64,000 bases of DNA from NCBI RefSeq assembly GCF_031846385.1, contig NZ_JAVRHV010000007.1, positions 1-64,000 of the forward strand. The letters run 5' to 3'. This document shows positions 16,450 through 24,659 of this stretch, in pieces (positions within the stretch are counted from its first letter, which is position 1; each line of letters starts with the position of its first letter). Position numbers and translations under genes: made by a program. The stretch comes from Urechidicola vernalis (GTDB lineage Bacteria; Bacteroidota; Bacteroidia; Flavobacteriales; Flavobacteriaceae). A model generated the notes under the pieces. It was not told the origin of the DNA and did no database searches. It worked only from the letters and a program-made list of their open reading frames with translations.

Positions 16450-17796
16450 TTGGATCCGGAACCCGCGAGTTTACAACTTATACCAGAAACGATTTTTACG
16501 GGAATTTTTATTTTGAAATTAGCAAGTATATTAATTTTGTTAGTTTGTTCGGCATTTATTTCTGGTGCCGAAGTAGCATTTTTTTCTTTATCTCAAACGG
16601 AATTAGAAAAGGCAAAGGAGTCAAAATCTAAACGTCAGAAGCAAGTGGTAACTTTCTTGGAGAAGCCCAAAAAATTGTTAGCGACTATTTTAGTGACAAA
16701 TAATTTTGTCAATATTTTAATCGTTTTAATTTTCGCTTATTTGAGTGAAGATTTATTCCGAAATTTAAATTATAGTATTGATTTATATTTTTTCAATCTT
16801 TCCGTCAGATTCATATTAGAGGTAGTGCTGATCACTTTTTTAATTTTATTGTTTGGCGAGGTTTTGCCAAAAGTATATGCAAATAGAAATTCACTAAAGT
16901 TTGCATCTTTTATGGTTGTCCCAATTAAAGGGTTAAGTGTTGTTTTTACACCGATTAGTTTGCCATTAATGAAAATGACTAATTTAATAGAAAGAAGATT
17001 GGGGCAAAAAAACTCAAAGTTTTCGGTTGAAACTCTATCACAGGCATTGGAGTTGACCTCTGATAATGCCACGACAGAGGATGAGCAAAAAATATTAGAA
17101 GGTATTGTAAGTTTTGGAAATACTGAGACCATTCAAATAATGAAGCCAAGAATCGATGTTTTTGCCATTTCTGACACCGAAAGTTTTGAAAAAGTTGTTT
17201 CCGAAATTGTAAAGCATGGTTTTTCTAGAAATCCAGTTTATCATGAGAGTATTGATGAAATTGTAGGAGTACTTTATGCCAAGGATTTACTATTGCATTT
17301 AGATAAGAAAAACTTTAAATGGCAATCTTTATTAAGAGAAGTGATTTTTGTTCCTGAAAACAAAAAACTAGATGATCTTTTAAAAGAGTTTCAAGAAAAA
17401 AAGATTCATCTTGCCGTGGTAGTAGATGAATATGGAGGCACAAGTGGAATTGTAACCTTGGAAGATATAATTGAAGAAATTGTTGGAGATATTACGGATG
17501 AATTTGATGATGATGACCTTTCATATTCTAAACTAGATGCTAACAATTATGTGTTTGAGGGTAAAACCTCAATAAAAGATTTTTCTAAGGTAATTGGTAT
17601 AGAAGAGGAGTTGTTTGAAGAAGAAAAAGGGGAGACGGAAACATTAGCGGGATTTATTTTAGAAGTTTCAGGGAAGTTTCCAAAAGTAAAAGAAGTAATA
17701 AAGTTTAGACAATTATCGTTTAAAATTGAGGCGATGGATAAGCGTAGAGTGAAACGAATTAAGGTAACGATAAATAGAAAATTGGATGAGAATTAG
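16450..17796 (+). CDS. gldE: Gliding motility-associated protein GldE (CNNM/CorC-like)
   Basis: A 448-residue inner membrane protein with a DUF21/CNNM transmembrane domain (residues ~17-190, 'SAFISGAEVAFFSLSQTEL'), a CBS pair (~205-340, including 'VDEYGGTSGIVTLEDIIEEIVGDI'), and a C-terminal CorC/HlyC-associated domain ('YVFEGKTSIKDFSKVIGIEEE'). The family includes magnesium and cobalt transport proteins. In flavobacteria, GldE acts with the lipoprotein GldD in gliding and type IX secretion, and its exact biochemical role is unclear. The start is TTG at 16450, giving the typical 'MDPEP' beginning. The 3' end overlaps gldD by 11 bp. Confidence 0.93.
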   Translation: MDPEPASLQLIPETIFTGIFILKLASILILLVCSAFISGAEVAFFSLSQTELEKAKESKSKRQKQVVTFLEKPKKLLATILVTNNFVNILIVLIFAYLSEDLFRNLNYSIDLYFFNLSVRFILEVVLITFLILLFGEVLPKVYANRNSLKFASFMVVPIKGLSVVFTPISLPLMKMTNLIERRLGQKNSKFSVETLSQALELTSDNATTEDEQKILEGIVSFGNTETIQIMKPRIDVFAISDTESFEKVVSEIVKHGFSRNPVYHESIDEIVGVLYAKDLLLHLDKKNFKWQSLLREVIFVPENKKLDDLLKEFQEKKIHLAVVVDEYGGTSGIVTLEDIIEEIVGDITDEFDDDDLSYSKLDANNYVFEGKTSIKDFSKVIGIEEELFEEEKGETETLAGFILEVSGKFPKVKEVIKFRQLSFKIEAMDKRRVKRIKVTINRKLDEN

Positions 17797-18346
17797 AGTA
17801 GTGTTAGTATTTGCATTGGTTACTTTATTTGCTTCTTGTTCTGAGGATGTTTTACCAAAGCCAAAGGCGCAGTTAAGATTAGAATATCCTGAAAATTCCT
17901 ACCAAAGAGTAACAAGTGGTTGCCCATATGTAATTGAGATTTCTCAAAATTCACAAATAGAATTCACGGAAAATTGTTGGGCGCAAATTCATTATCCAAC
18001 ACTAAATGCGACAATGCATATAACCTATCGTGAGGTAGAAGATGATTTGAACGCTATACTTAAAGAAGTTGAGAAATTGACGTATGAACATACTATAAAG
18101 GCAGACAATATACCGTATGCAATTCCTTATGAAAATGATGTGAAAAAGGTGTTCGGAAAAATTATGAATGTTGAAGGCGATGTTGCTTCCAATTTACAAT
18201 TTCACGTAACGGATAGTGTTAAAAATGTACTATACGGAAGTTTGTATTTTAATGTAAAACCTAATTATGATTCTATTTTGCCTGCCATAAAATACATAGA
18301 AAAAGACATTCGAAATTTGGTGGAGAGTGTAGAATGGAAAAATTAG
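17786..18346 (+). CDS. gldD: Gliding motility lipoprotein GldD
   Basis: A 186-residue lipoprotein with a signal peptide and lipobox 'LFASC' (Cys 18), followed by 'PKPKAQLRLEYP', a well-conserved GldD start. The mature part is small and soluble, with two further Cys residues ('SGCPYVIEI', 'ENCWAQIHYP'). GldD is required for gliding and cell-surface protein export in the group, and lies with gldE as expected. The overlap with gldE suggests translational coupling. Its stop is separated by one base from the stop of the convergent lipoprotein gene, with no visible terminator between them. Confidence 0.93.
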   Translation: MRIRVVLVFALVTLFASCSEDVLPKPKAQLRLEYPENSYQRVTSGCPYVIEISQNSQIEFTENCWAQIHYPTLNATMHITYREVEDDLNAILKEVEKLTYEHTIKADNIPYAIPYENDVKKVFGKIMNVEGDVASNLQFHVTDSVKNVLYGSLYFNVKPNYDSILPAIKYIEKDIRNLVESVEWKN

Positions 18347-18347
18347 A

Positions 18348-18746
18348 TTATTCCGTTTCTTCCTTAATCTCTTCTATTAAGGTAAATTCATCAACAACAC
18401 TTGTAGAGGTTACTTTGTATAACTCTCCTCCAGCAATTCCGTTGATGTGTTTTTCAATATCCTCAATAGAAATTTTATTGGTGTTAACTGTAAATTGCCC
18501 TAAACCTTGTTCAAAACTTACATTGGCATAAATTATTCCTTCCAGTTTATGAGTTTTAGATTCTATTAGTTTTGCACAGCCAATTTCACAAGTCATTCCT
18601 TCAATGGTAACTTCTACATTTTCAATTTTTGCAACCCGATTTTCTGAATTTGATTTGTCAACCTTTTTATTGGAAGTAGTTTGTGTATTACAAGCAAATA
18701 TAATGATAGAGATAAAAGCGAATATGTAGATTCTCAAAAGTTTCAT
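18348..18746 (-). CDS. Lipoprotein with heavy-metal-associated (HMA) domain
   Basis: A 132-residue protein with a signal peptide and lipobox 'IIIFAC' (Cys 19), then a polar linker to about residue 45 and an HMA fold. The metal site is 'GMTCEIGCAKLIE' (~residues 54-66), the CxxxC-type variant of the usual GMTCxxC copper motif. Copper or another soft metal is therefore the likely ligand, in the periplasm and attached to a membrane. No transporter or efflux gene is adjacent, so its partner is unknown. It converges tightly with gldD. Confidence 0.82.
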   Translation of the reverse strand: MKLLRIYIFAFISIIIFACNTQTTSNKKVDKSNSENRVAKIENVEVTIEGMTCEIGCAKLIESKTHKLEGIIYANVSFEQGLGQFTVNTNKISIEDIEKHINGIAGGELYKVTSTSVVDEFTLIEEIKEETE

Positions 18747-18837
18747 GACTTAAATTATTAGGTTGCAAAATTACAATCTAATGTCAAATATTCCGAATTA
18801 TTTAACCGACTTTTGCATTTGAATAAAAAATAATTCA

Positions 18838-19719
18838 ATGAATTTGAGTCAGAATAAATGGTTAATTTTAACAATACTATCGTTAATATGGGGCAGTTCA
18901 TTTATATTAATTAAAAAAGGACTTGTCGGTTTATCTCCAGTGCAGTTAGGTGCATTACGAGTTGTTTTTACCGGGGTATTTCTTTTTTCAGTTGGGTATA
19001 AATCTTTAAAAACACTTCACAAGTCTAATTATAAATGGATTGTGCTTTCTGGATTTATTGGCACCTTTTTTCCAGCATTTTTATTTGCCTTTGCTGAAAC
19101 CGAGGTAGACAGTGCTGTAGTATCGATATTAAATTCTCTAACGCCCTTGAATACGATTTTAATTGGACTGTCAGTTTTTAAAATTGGTGCAACACGTAGG
19201 CAATTTTTCGGAGTTATAATTGGATTTGTTGGTACTGCTATTTTAATTGCAGCAGGTGCAGATTTAAACCCCAATCAAAACTATTTGTATGCAGGTTTTA
19301 TCATTTTGGCTAGTGTTATGTATGGAATTAATGTGAACTTAATTAAAAGGTATTTGCAAAACGAAAAACCCTTAGCTATTGCTACAGGTAATTTTATTCC
19401 AATTGTTATTCCAGCGTTTTTGATTTTGATTTTCTCCGGTTTTTTTGATTCTTCAACACTTCAAGTTGATGGTATTTATAGTTCAATTGGCTATGTTTTA
19501 ATTTTGTCCATTTTCGGGACAGCCTTGGCTAAAGTGTTTTTTAATAATCTTGTTCAAATATCATCACCAGTATTTGCATCTTCTGTGACTTATGTTATGA
19601 CTATTGTGGCTATAATTTGGGGGGTGTTAGACGGAGAAAGAATTGGTTTTATTCAAATCGTTGGTGGGGCAATTATTCTTTTTGGGGTGTATTTGGCAAA
19701 CAAGAAAAGAGGTAATTGA
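18838..19719 (+). CDS. EamA/DMT superfamily transporter
   Basis: A 293-residue inner membrane protein with about ten hydrophobic segments arranged as two EamA repeats (residues ~8-140 and ~150-290). The first repeat begins 'WLILTILSLIWGSSFILIKKGL', a standard DMT start. Members export amino acids, metabolites or drugs; the substrate cannot be told from sequence. The short upstream region contains 'TTTTGCATTTG', which may be part of its promoter. It appears to be a single-gene unit placed before the L21/L27 operon. Confidence 0.9.
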   Translation: MNLSQNKWLILTILSLIWGSSFILIKKGLVGLSPVQLGALRVVFTGVFLFSVGYKSLKTLHKSNYKWIVLSGFIGTFFPAFLFAFAETEVDSAVVSILNSLTPLNTILIGLSVFKIGATRRQFFGVIIGFVGTAILIAAGADLNPNQNYLYAGFIILASVMYGINVNLIKRYLQNEKPLAIATGNFIPIVIPAFLILIFSGFFDSSTLQVDGIYSSIGYVLILSIFGTALAKVFFNNLVQISSPVFASSVTYVMTIVAIIWGVLDGERIGFIQIVGGAIILFGVYLANKKRGN

Positions 19720-19758
19720 ATAGCAGGTGTTTAGCCGTGTATTTATTCGATTAAAATA

Positions 19759-19789
19759 TTTGTTCATTAGTTAAAAACCACTATATTTG
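19759..19789 (+). promoter_or_regulatory. Promoter of rplU-rpmA
   Basis: TTTG (19759-19762), a 19-nt spacer, then TATATTTG (19782-19789). This is a near-perfect Bacteroidetes -33/-7 pair. The predicted start at about 19793 gives a leader of roughly 55 nt before the L21 ATG. Confidence 0.78.
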
Positions 19790-19849
19790 CACCCGCCTAA
19801 ATAGTAGGTGAAAGTATATTTTAACAAAGCGAAATTTAAATTTAATCGT

Positions 19850-20353
19850 ATGTACGCAATTGTAGAGATAGCAGGGCAGCAATTTAAAGTAGCAAAAGAC
19901 CAAAAAGTATTCGTACACCGTTTACAAGGTGAAACAGGTTCAAAAGTAACTTTTGACAATGTTTTATTAGTAGATAACGGAGACATTACTGTTGGCGCCC
20001 CGGCTATAGAAGGAGCAGCAGTGACTGCCAAAATCTTAAATCACTTAAAAGGTGATAAGGTAATCGTTTTTAAGAAAAAACGTAGAAAAGGATATAAAGT
20101 AAAGAACGGTCACAGACAGTCTTTAACTGAAATCCAAATTGAAGGTATTGCAGCAAAAGGAGCTAAAAAAGCACCAGCAAAAAAAGCAGCCGCACCTAAA
20201 AAAGAAGCGAAAGTTGAAGCACCTGCAGTAGCAGAAGAAGCACAAGACTTTAGCAAAATGACTGTTGCTGAATTGAAAGATTTAGCAAAAGCAAAAGGAA
20301 TTACAGGAATTTCTTCTATGAAGAAGGCTGATTTAATTGCAGCATTAAGTTAA
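19850..20353 (+). CDS. rplU: 50S ribosomal protein L21 with C-terminal helical extension
   Basis: Ribosomal protein bL21. The first ~100 residues are standard ('MYAIVEIAGQQFKVAKDQKV', 'FKKKRRKGYKVKNGHRQSLT'). An Ala/Lys/Pro-rich linker follows, then a 35-residue tail, 'MTVAELKDLAKAKGI' and 'SMKKADLIAAL', which looks like a Rho N-terminal or SAP-type nucleic-acid-binding helix pair. The total of 167 residues compares with about 103 in E. coli. A GTG at 19808 is in frame upstream, but the conserved 'MYAIVE' start and the promoter position favour 19850. It is 22 bp from rpmA. Confidence 0.96.
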   Translation: MYAIVEIAGQQFKVAKDQKVFVHRLQGETGSKVTFDNVLLVDNGDITVGAPAIEGAAVTAKILNHLKGDKVIVFKKKRRKGYKVKNGHRQSLTEIQIEGIAAKGAKKAPAKKAAAPKKEAKVEAPAVAEEAQDFSKMTVAELKDLAKAKGITGISSMKKADLIAALS

Positions 20354-20375
20354 TTAACACTAAAATCGTAAAATA

Positions 20376-20636
20376 ATGGCACATAAAAAAGGAGTCGGAA
20401 GTTCGAAGAATGGTAGAGAATCAGAATCGAAACGATTAGGAGTAAAAATATTTGGTGGGCAAGCAGCGATCGCTGGTAACATTATCATCCGTCAAAGAGG
20501 AACAACTCACAACCCAGGTGAAAATGTATATATGGGTAAAGACCATACATTACACGCAAAGGTTGATGGCTTAGTAAAATTTACTAAGAAGAGAGATAAT
20601 AAATCATATGTTTCTATAGTTCCTTTCGAGGCTTAA
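20376..20636 (+). CDS. rpmA: 50S ribosomal protein L27
   Basis: Ribosomal protein bL27, 86 residues, starting 'MAHKKGVGSSKNGRESESKR' and continuing with 'GGQAAIAGNIIIRQRGTTHNPG', both diagnostic. The N-terminal tail normally reaches the peptidyl transferase centre. There is no extra N-terminal cleavage extension of the Firmicutes type. It is cotranscribed with rplU and ends at a strong hairpin terminator. Confidence 0.98.
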   Translation: MAHKKGVGSSKNGRESESKRLGVKIFGGQAAIAGNIIIRQRGTTHNPGENVYMGKDHTLHAKVDGLVKFTKKRDNKSYVSIVPFEA

Positions 20637-20657
20637 GAACAAACTGATAAAAACACT

Positions 20658-20692
20658 TAAAACTCCTTTATTCATTTAAAGGAGTTTTTTTT
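20658..20692 (+). terminator. Intrinsic terminator of rplU-rpmA
   Basis: Stem AAAACTCCTTTA... / ...TAAAGGAGTTTT with a short AT loop and a run of eight T residues. Confidence 0.9.
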
Positions 20693-20704
20693 ATGGGGTT
20701 TTGT

Positions 20705-20712
20705 TACCTTTG
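20705..20712 (+). promoter_or_regulatory. -7 element of waaA/moco operon
   Basis: TACCTTTG, an exact TAnnTTTG match, placed only 6 nt before the ATG of waaA and just after the rpmA terminator. It predicts a transcript with almost no leader. No clear -33 box is visible because the T-run of the terminator occupies that position. Confidence 0.55.
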
Positions 20713-20718
20713 GTGTCT

Positions 20719-21963
20719 ATGTATTTTTTATACAATTTATCTGTCTCGGTAGCTGGATTTTTTCTTCAGATTATTGCGTTATTCAATAAAAAATTGAAGT
20801 TGTTTGTTGATGGTAGAAAATCGATATTTCAACAATTAGAAAGAGATATTTCTAATTCAGATAAAACAATTTGGATTCATTGTGCTTCGCTCGGAGAATT
20901 TGAACAAGGCCGTCCAATTATAGAAAAATTAAAAACACAATTTCCAAACCACAAAATTGTACTTTCTTTCTTTTCTCCCTCTGGTTTTGAGGTGAGGAAG
21001 AATTATGAAGCTGCAGATATCATTTGCTATTTACCACTAGACTCAAAATACAATGTTCATAAATTCTTGAATTTAGTACATCCTGAGTTGGCCATTTTTG
21101 TGAAGTATGAATTCTGGCCAAATTACTTAAAGGAATTAAAAAATAGAGGTATAAAGACCATTTTGGTTTCGGGGATTTTTAGAAAAAGGCAACCATTTTT
21201 TAAAGCGAATGGTTCTTGGATGCGAAAGTCATTGCAAACGTTTGATCATTTCTTTGTTCAAGATTCAAATTCTAAAGAATTGTTAAGTTCAATTGATATT
21301 GAAAATGTATCGGTAAGCGGAGACACACGATTCGATCGGGTTTGGGAAATCACAACACAGAATAATTCGTTGAAGTTTGTTGAAGAGTTTAAAGGCGAAA
21401 ATCTTTTATTGGTCGCTGGAAGTACCTGGAAAGATGGGGAAGAAAAGGTGGTAGATTACATCAATGCATCTACAGTTGAAAATATTAAATTTCTAATTGC
21501 ACCACATAACATCAACCCAAAAGGAATTGAAGAATTAAAAAATAGCATAAACAAGACCGTTGTATTATATTCGGAAATGGAAAAATCGGATTTGTCTACA
21601 GCAACCGTATTTATTGCTGACACTATTGGTATTTTAACTAAAATATATTCTTATGCTGATATTGCCTATGTTGGAGGAGGCTTTGCTACTGGTTTACACA
21701 ATGTTTTAGAGCCCGCTACATTTGGTGTTCCGGTAATTATTGGGCCACAATACGACAAATTTAGAGAAGCCAAAGAGTTGGTAGAAGCTAGGGGTTGTTT
21801 AGTTGTAAAAGACACTGAACAGATGAAAGAACAATTCAATAAATTATTAACTGATATTGATTATAGAAAATCTACTGGTGATATTTGTACAAGTTACGTA
21901 AAGAACAATATAGGAGCTACTGAAATGGTGATGAATTATATAAGTAAGAATGTAGAGGTATGA
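20719..21963 (+). CDS. waaA: 3-deoxy-D-manno-octulosonic acid (Kdo) transferase
   Basis: Adds Kdo to lipid A at the inner face of the inner membrane. The 414-residue protein has an N-terminal membrane anchor (residues 1-25) and the family blocks 'IWIHCASLGEFEQGRP' (~50-65), 'VKYEFWPNY' (~128-136), 'SGDTRFDR' (~198) and the C-terminal GT-B block 'AYVGGGFATGLHNVLEPATFGVPVIIGP' (~315-342). The ATG at 20719 fits the usual 'MYFLYN' start better than the TTG at 20701. Its stop overlaps the moaA start (ATGA), so it appears joined to the molybdenum cofactor operon, which is unexpected by function. Confidence 0.95.
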   Translation: MYFLYNLSVSVAGFFLQIIALFNKKLKLFVDGRKSIFQQLERDISNSDKTIWIHCASLGEFEQGRPIIEKLKTQFPNHKIVLSFFSPSGFEVRKNYEAADIICYLPLDSKYNVHKFLNLVHPELAIFVKYEFWPNYLKELKNRGIKTILVSGIFRKRQPFFKANGSWMRKSLQTFDHFFVQDSNSKELLSSIDIENVSVSGDTRFDRVWEITTQNNSLKFVEEFKGENLLLVAGSTWKDGEEKVVDYINASTVENIKFLIAPHNINPKGIEELKNSINKTVVLYSEMEKSDLSTATVFIADTIGILTKIYSYADIAYVGGGFATGLHNVLEPATFGVPVIIGPQYDKFREAKELVEARGCLVVKDTEQMKEQFNKLLTDIDYRKSTGDICTSYVKNNIGATEMVMNYISKNVEV

Positions 21964-22952
21964 GCGAGCATTTGTTAGATAACTTTGGTAGAAAGATTTC
22001 CTATTTGCGATTAGCAGTTACAGATCGTTGTAATCTGCGATGTCAATATTGCATGCCCGCAGAAGGAATTAAAATTGCGCCAAAAGGAGTGTTGCTTACT
22101 TACAAAGAGATGTACCGAATTACCCGTGTTCTGAGTGAATTGGGTGTAGACAAGGTGAGGTTGACAGGAGGAGAGCCATTTGTGCGCAGGGGTTTTATGG
22201 ATTTCTTAAAAATGATGAATCACAACGATTTATTAAAGGAATTGAATCTTACTACAAATGGAGTTTTAATTGCGAATCATATTGAAGAATTAGAGCAATT
22301 AAAAGTAAAATCCATCAACTTAAGTATAGATAGTTTAAACAAAAAGAAGTTTGCCGAAATTACTCGACGAGATGTTTTTGAGAGTGTATTTGAAGCAATG
22401 GAACAAATTGAAAACAGTAAACTCAATTTAAAATTGAATGTTGTTGTTCAATCTGGAATTAACACCGATGAGTTAGTAGATTTTGTAGAGTTAACAAAGG
22501 ATAAAGATATAGCGGTTCGATTTATAGAAGAAATGCCATTTAACGGATCAGGGCAAAAAACAAATATGGAATGTTGGAGTTTCGAAAAGATTTTGGGGCA
22601 GATTTCATCAGGATTCGATGCAATTGAAAAATTGAATGACAAACCTTCTTCTACATCTAGAAATTTTCAAGTTAGCGATTACAAAGGAACCTTTGGAATT
22701 ATTCCTGCATTTACAAGAACAATTTGTAATGATTGTAACCGAATTAGGGTTACCGCAACAGGGATGTTTAAAAATTGTTTGTTCGATGATGGTGTATTTA
22801 GCGTTCGTGATTTTCTACGAAGCGGTGCGAGCAATCAAGATTTAAAAGAATTATTTATAAATACAATCGCCAAAAAGCCTAAAGATGGTTTTGTAGCTGA
22901 GGCAAAAAGAAAAAGTAAAGTAGCAGAAAGCATGTCTACAATTGGAGGATAA
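21960..22952 (+). CDS. moaA: GTP 3',8-cyclase MoaA
   Basis: Radical SAM enzyme that starts molybdopterin synthesis by converting GTP to 3',8-cyclo-dihydro-GTP. The N-terminal [4Fe-4S] motif is 'CNLRCQYC' (C-X3-C-X2-C, ~residues 24-31). The C-terminal cluster cysteines are in 'CNDCNRIRVTATGMFKNC' (~256-273), and the protein ends in 'STIGG' with the conserved Gly-Gly tail. 'LTGGEPFVRRG' near residue 68 is also typical. The length of 330 is normal. It overlaps waaA by 4 bp and is followed immediately by moeA (0 bp gap). Confidence 0.97.
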   Translation: MSEHLLDNFGRKISYLRLAVTDRCNLRCQYCMPAEGIKIAPKGVLLTYKEMYRITRVLSELGVDKVRLTGGEPFVRRGFMDFLKMMNHNDLLKELNLTTNGVLIANHIEELEQLKVKSINLSIDSLNKKKFAEITRRDVFESVFEAMEQIENSKLNLKLNVVVQSGINTDELVDFVELTKDKDIAVRFIEEMPFNGSGQKTNMECWSFEKILGQISSGFDAIEKLNDKPSSTSRNFQVSDYKGTFGIIPAFTRTICNDCNRIRVTATGMFKNCLFDDGVFSVRDFLRSGASNQDLKELFINTIAKKPKDGFVAEAKRKSKVAESMSTIGG

Positions 22953-24179
22953 ATGGATAAACTTACGACATCGAATAAAGCATTAGAATTTATCTTAAAT
23001 AATTCTCAAAATTATGGAACTGAAGAAGTGCCATTCTCTCATTCGTTAGGGCGAGTATTGAAAGAAAATATAGTTGCAGATCGAGATTTCCCCCCGTTTA
23101 ACAGAGTTAGCATGGATGGAATTGCCATTCAGTTTTCAGAATTTGAAAATGGTAAACGAACTTTCAAAGTTGAAGGAATTCAGCCAGCCGGAAGCAAGCC
23201 GCATTCTATGCAAAACCATGAGAACTGCATAGAGGTTATGACAGGTGCGGTGCTGCCAAAAAACACAGATGTTGTTATACCATATGAACAGGTTTCAATT
23301 GTTGACGGCATTGCAACAATTGAAATAAAAGAACTTCGATTCTTTCAAAATATTCACGAGCAAGGAAAAGATAAAAAAGAAGGAGATTTAATAATCCCTC
23401 AAAATAAAGTTATTTCTTCTGCAGAAATAGGTGTTTTGGCAACGGTTGGTAAATGGACAGTTAAAGTTGCGAAGCAGCCAAAAGTGATGATTGTGTCTAC
23501 TGGTGACGAGTTGGTAGAGGTAAATGAAACTCCGGCTGATTATCAAATTAGGCGTTCCAATGTGCATACGCTTGTATCGATTTTAAAAAAGTATTACATC
23601 GATGCAGACTCGGCTCATATTGCTGATGATAAAAATGCGTTAAAAGAAAAAATTGAAAACTTTTTAAACGACTATGATGTGCTATTATTTAGCGGAGCCG
23701 TGAGTAAAGGAAAATTCGATTTTATTCCAGAAATTTTAGAAGAGCTAAGAGTTGAAAAATTATTTCATAAAGTTGCACAGCGCCCAGGAAAACCATTTTG
23801 GTTTGGGCACAAGATTATTGGGTCTAGTCGAAATAATCGAAACGATAAAATAGTATTCGCTTTTCCTGGGAACCCGATTTCTACTTTTGTAAGTTGTTTA
23901 AAGTATTTTGTGCCATGGTATCAAAAGTCAATGAAATTGGATTTTGAAAATCGTACTTTTGCTTTGCTAGGAGAGGATGTGATCTTTAAACCCTCATTAA
24001 CCTATTTTTTGCAAGTGAAGTTAGAGAAAAGGAATGGTGATTTGGTAGCAGTACCAATTAGAGGAAATGGCTCTGGAGATTTAGCAATTTTAGTAGAAGC
24101 AGATGCATTTATTGAATTGCCAAATGATAGAGTTGAGTTTAAAAAAGACGAAGTTTTTCCGATAATAGAATATAGATAA
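22953..24179 (+). CDS. moeA: Molybdopterin molybdenumtransferase MoeA
   Basis: Inserts molybdate into adenylylated molybdopterin. Seen in order: 'GRVLKENIVADRDFPPFNRVSMDGIA' (residues ~29-54, the MoeA N-terminal signature), 'MTGAVLPKNTDVVIPYEQ' (~94-111), the MoCF-biosynthesis block 'VSTGDELVE' (~182) and 'FSGAVSKGKFDF' (~246), and 'AFPGNPISTFVS' (~306). The 408 residues cover all four domains. No stand-alone mogA/moaB is visible in the window, so MPT adenylylation must be encoded elsewhere or be supplied by another protein. It lies 3 bp before moaC. Confidence 0.96.
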   Translation: MDKLTTSNKALEFILNNSQNYGTEEVPFSHSLGRVLKENIVADRDFPPFNRVSMDGIAIQFSEFENGKRTFKVEGIQPAGSKPHSMQNHENCIEVMTGAVLPKNTDVVIPYEQVSIVDGIATIEIKELRFFQNIHEQGKDKKEGDLIIPQNKVISSAEIGVLATVGKWTVKVAKQPKVMIVSTGDELVEVNETPADYQIRRSNVHTLVSILKKYYIDADSAHIADDKNALKEKIENFLNDYDVLLFSGAVSKGKFDFIPEILEELRVEKLFHKVAQRPGKPFWFGHKIIGSSRNNRNDKIVFAFPGNPISTFVSCLKYFVPWYQKSMKLDFENRTFALLGEDVIFKPSLTYFLQVKLEKRNGDLVAVPIRGNGSGDLAILVEADAFIELPNDRVEFKKDEVFPIIEYR

Positions 24180-24182
24180 AGT

Positions 24183-24659
24183 ATGACTGAGTTTTCACAT
24201 ATTAATAAGAGTAACAATCCAAAAATGGTGAATGTAGGGGATAAGCGGATTACCAAAAGAAAAGCAACCGCCAAATCAACTATGTTTTTGGGTGCAGAGG
24301 TAGTAGCTCATTTTAAAAATGACGATATCACAACTAAAAAAGGCCCTGTATTTCAAACTGCAATTGTTGCTGGAATTCAAGGGGTTAAAAAGACTTCTGA
24401 TTTAATTCCAATGTGTCATCCACTCCTAATTAATGGAGTAGACATCGAGATCGATGTAATAAATGAAACAGATATTGAAATCTATTGTACCGTTTCTATT
24501 GAAGGTAAAACAGGTGTAGAAATGGAGGCATTGACAGGAGCATCAACTACAGCTTTGACTATTTATGATATGTGTAAATCTATTTCGCAGCAAATGGTGA
24601 TTAGAGAAGTGAAGTTGTTGGAAAAAACAGGAGGAAAATCTGATATTAAAAATGAGTAA
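24183..24659 (+). CDS. moaC: Cyclic pyranopterin monophosphate synthase MoaC
   Basis: Acts after MoaA to form cyclic pyranopterin monophosphate. The 158-residue protein carries the family blocks 'NPKMVNVGDKRITKRKATA' (~12-30), 'AIVAGIQGVKKTSDLIPMCHPL' (~60-81, with the catalytic 'MCHPL') and 'GKTGVEMEALTGASTTALTIYDMCKS' (~104-129). It is third in the moaA-moeA-moaC order and overlaps the next start by 8 bp (ATGAGTAA). Confidence 0.97.
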   Translation: MTEFSHINKSNNPKMVNVGDKRITKRKATAKSTMFLGAEVVAHFKNDDITTKKGPVFQTAIVAGIQGVKKTSDLIPMCHPLLINGVDIEIDVINETDIEIYCTVSIEGKTGVEMEALTGASTTALTIYDMCKSISQQMVIREVKLLEKTGGKSDIKNE

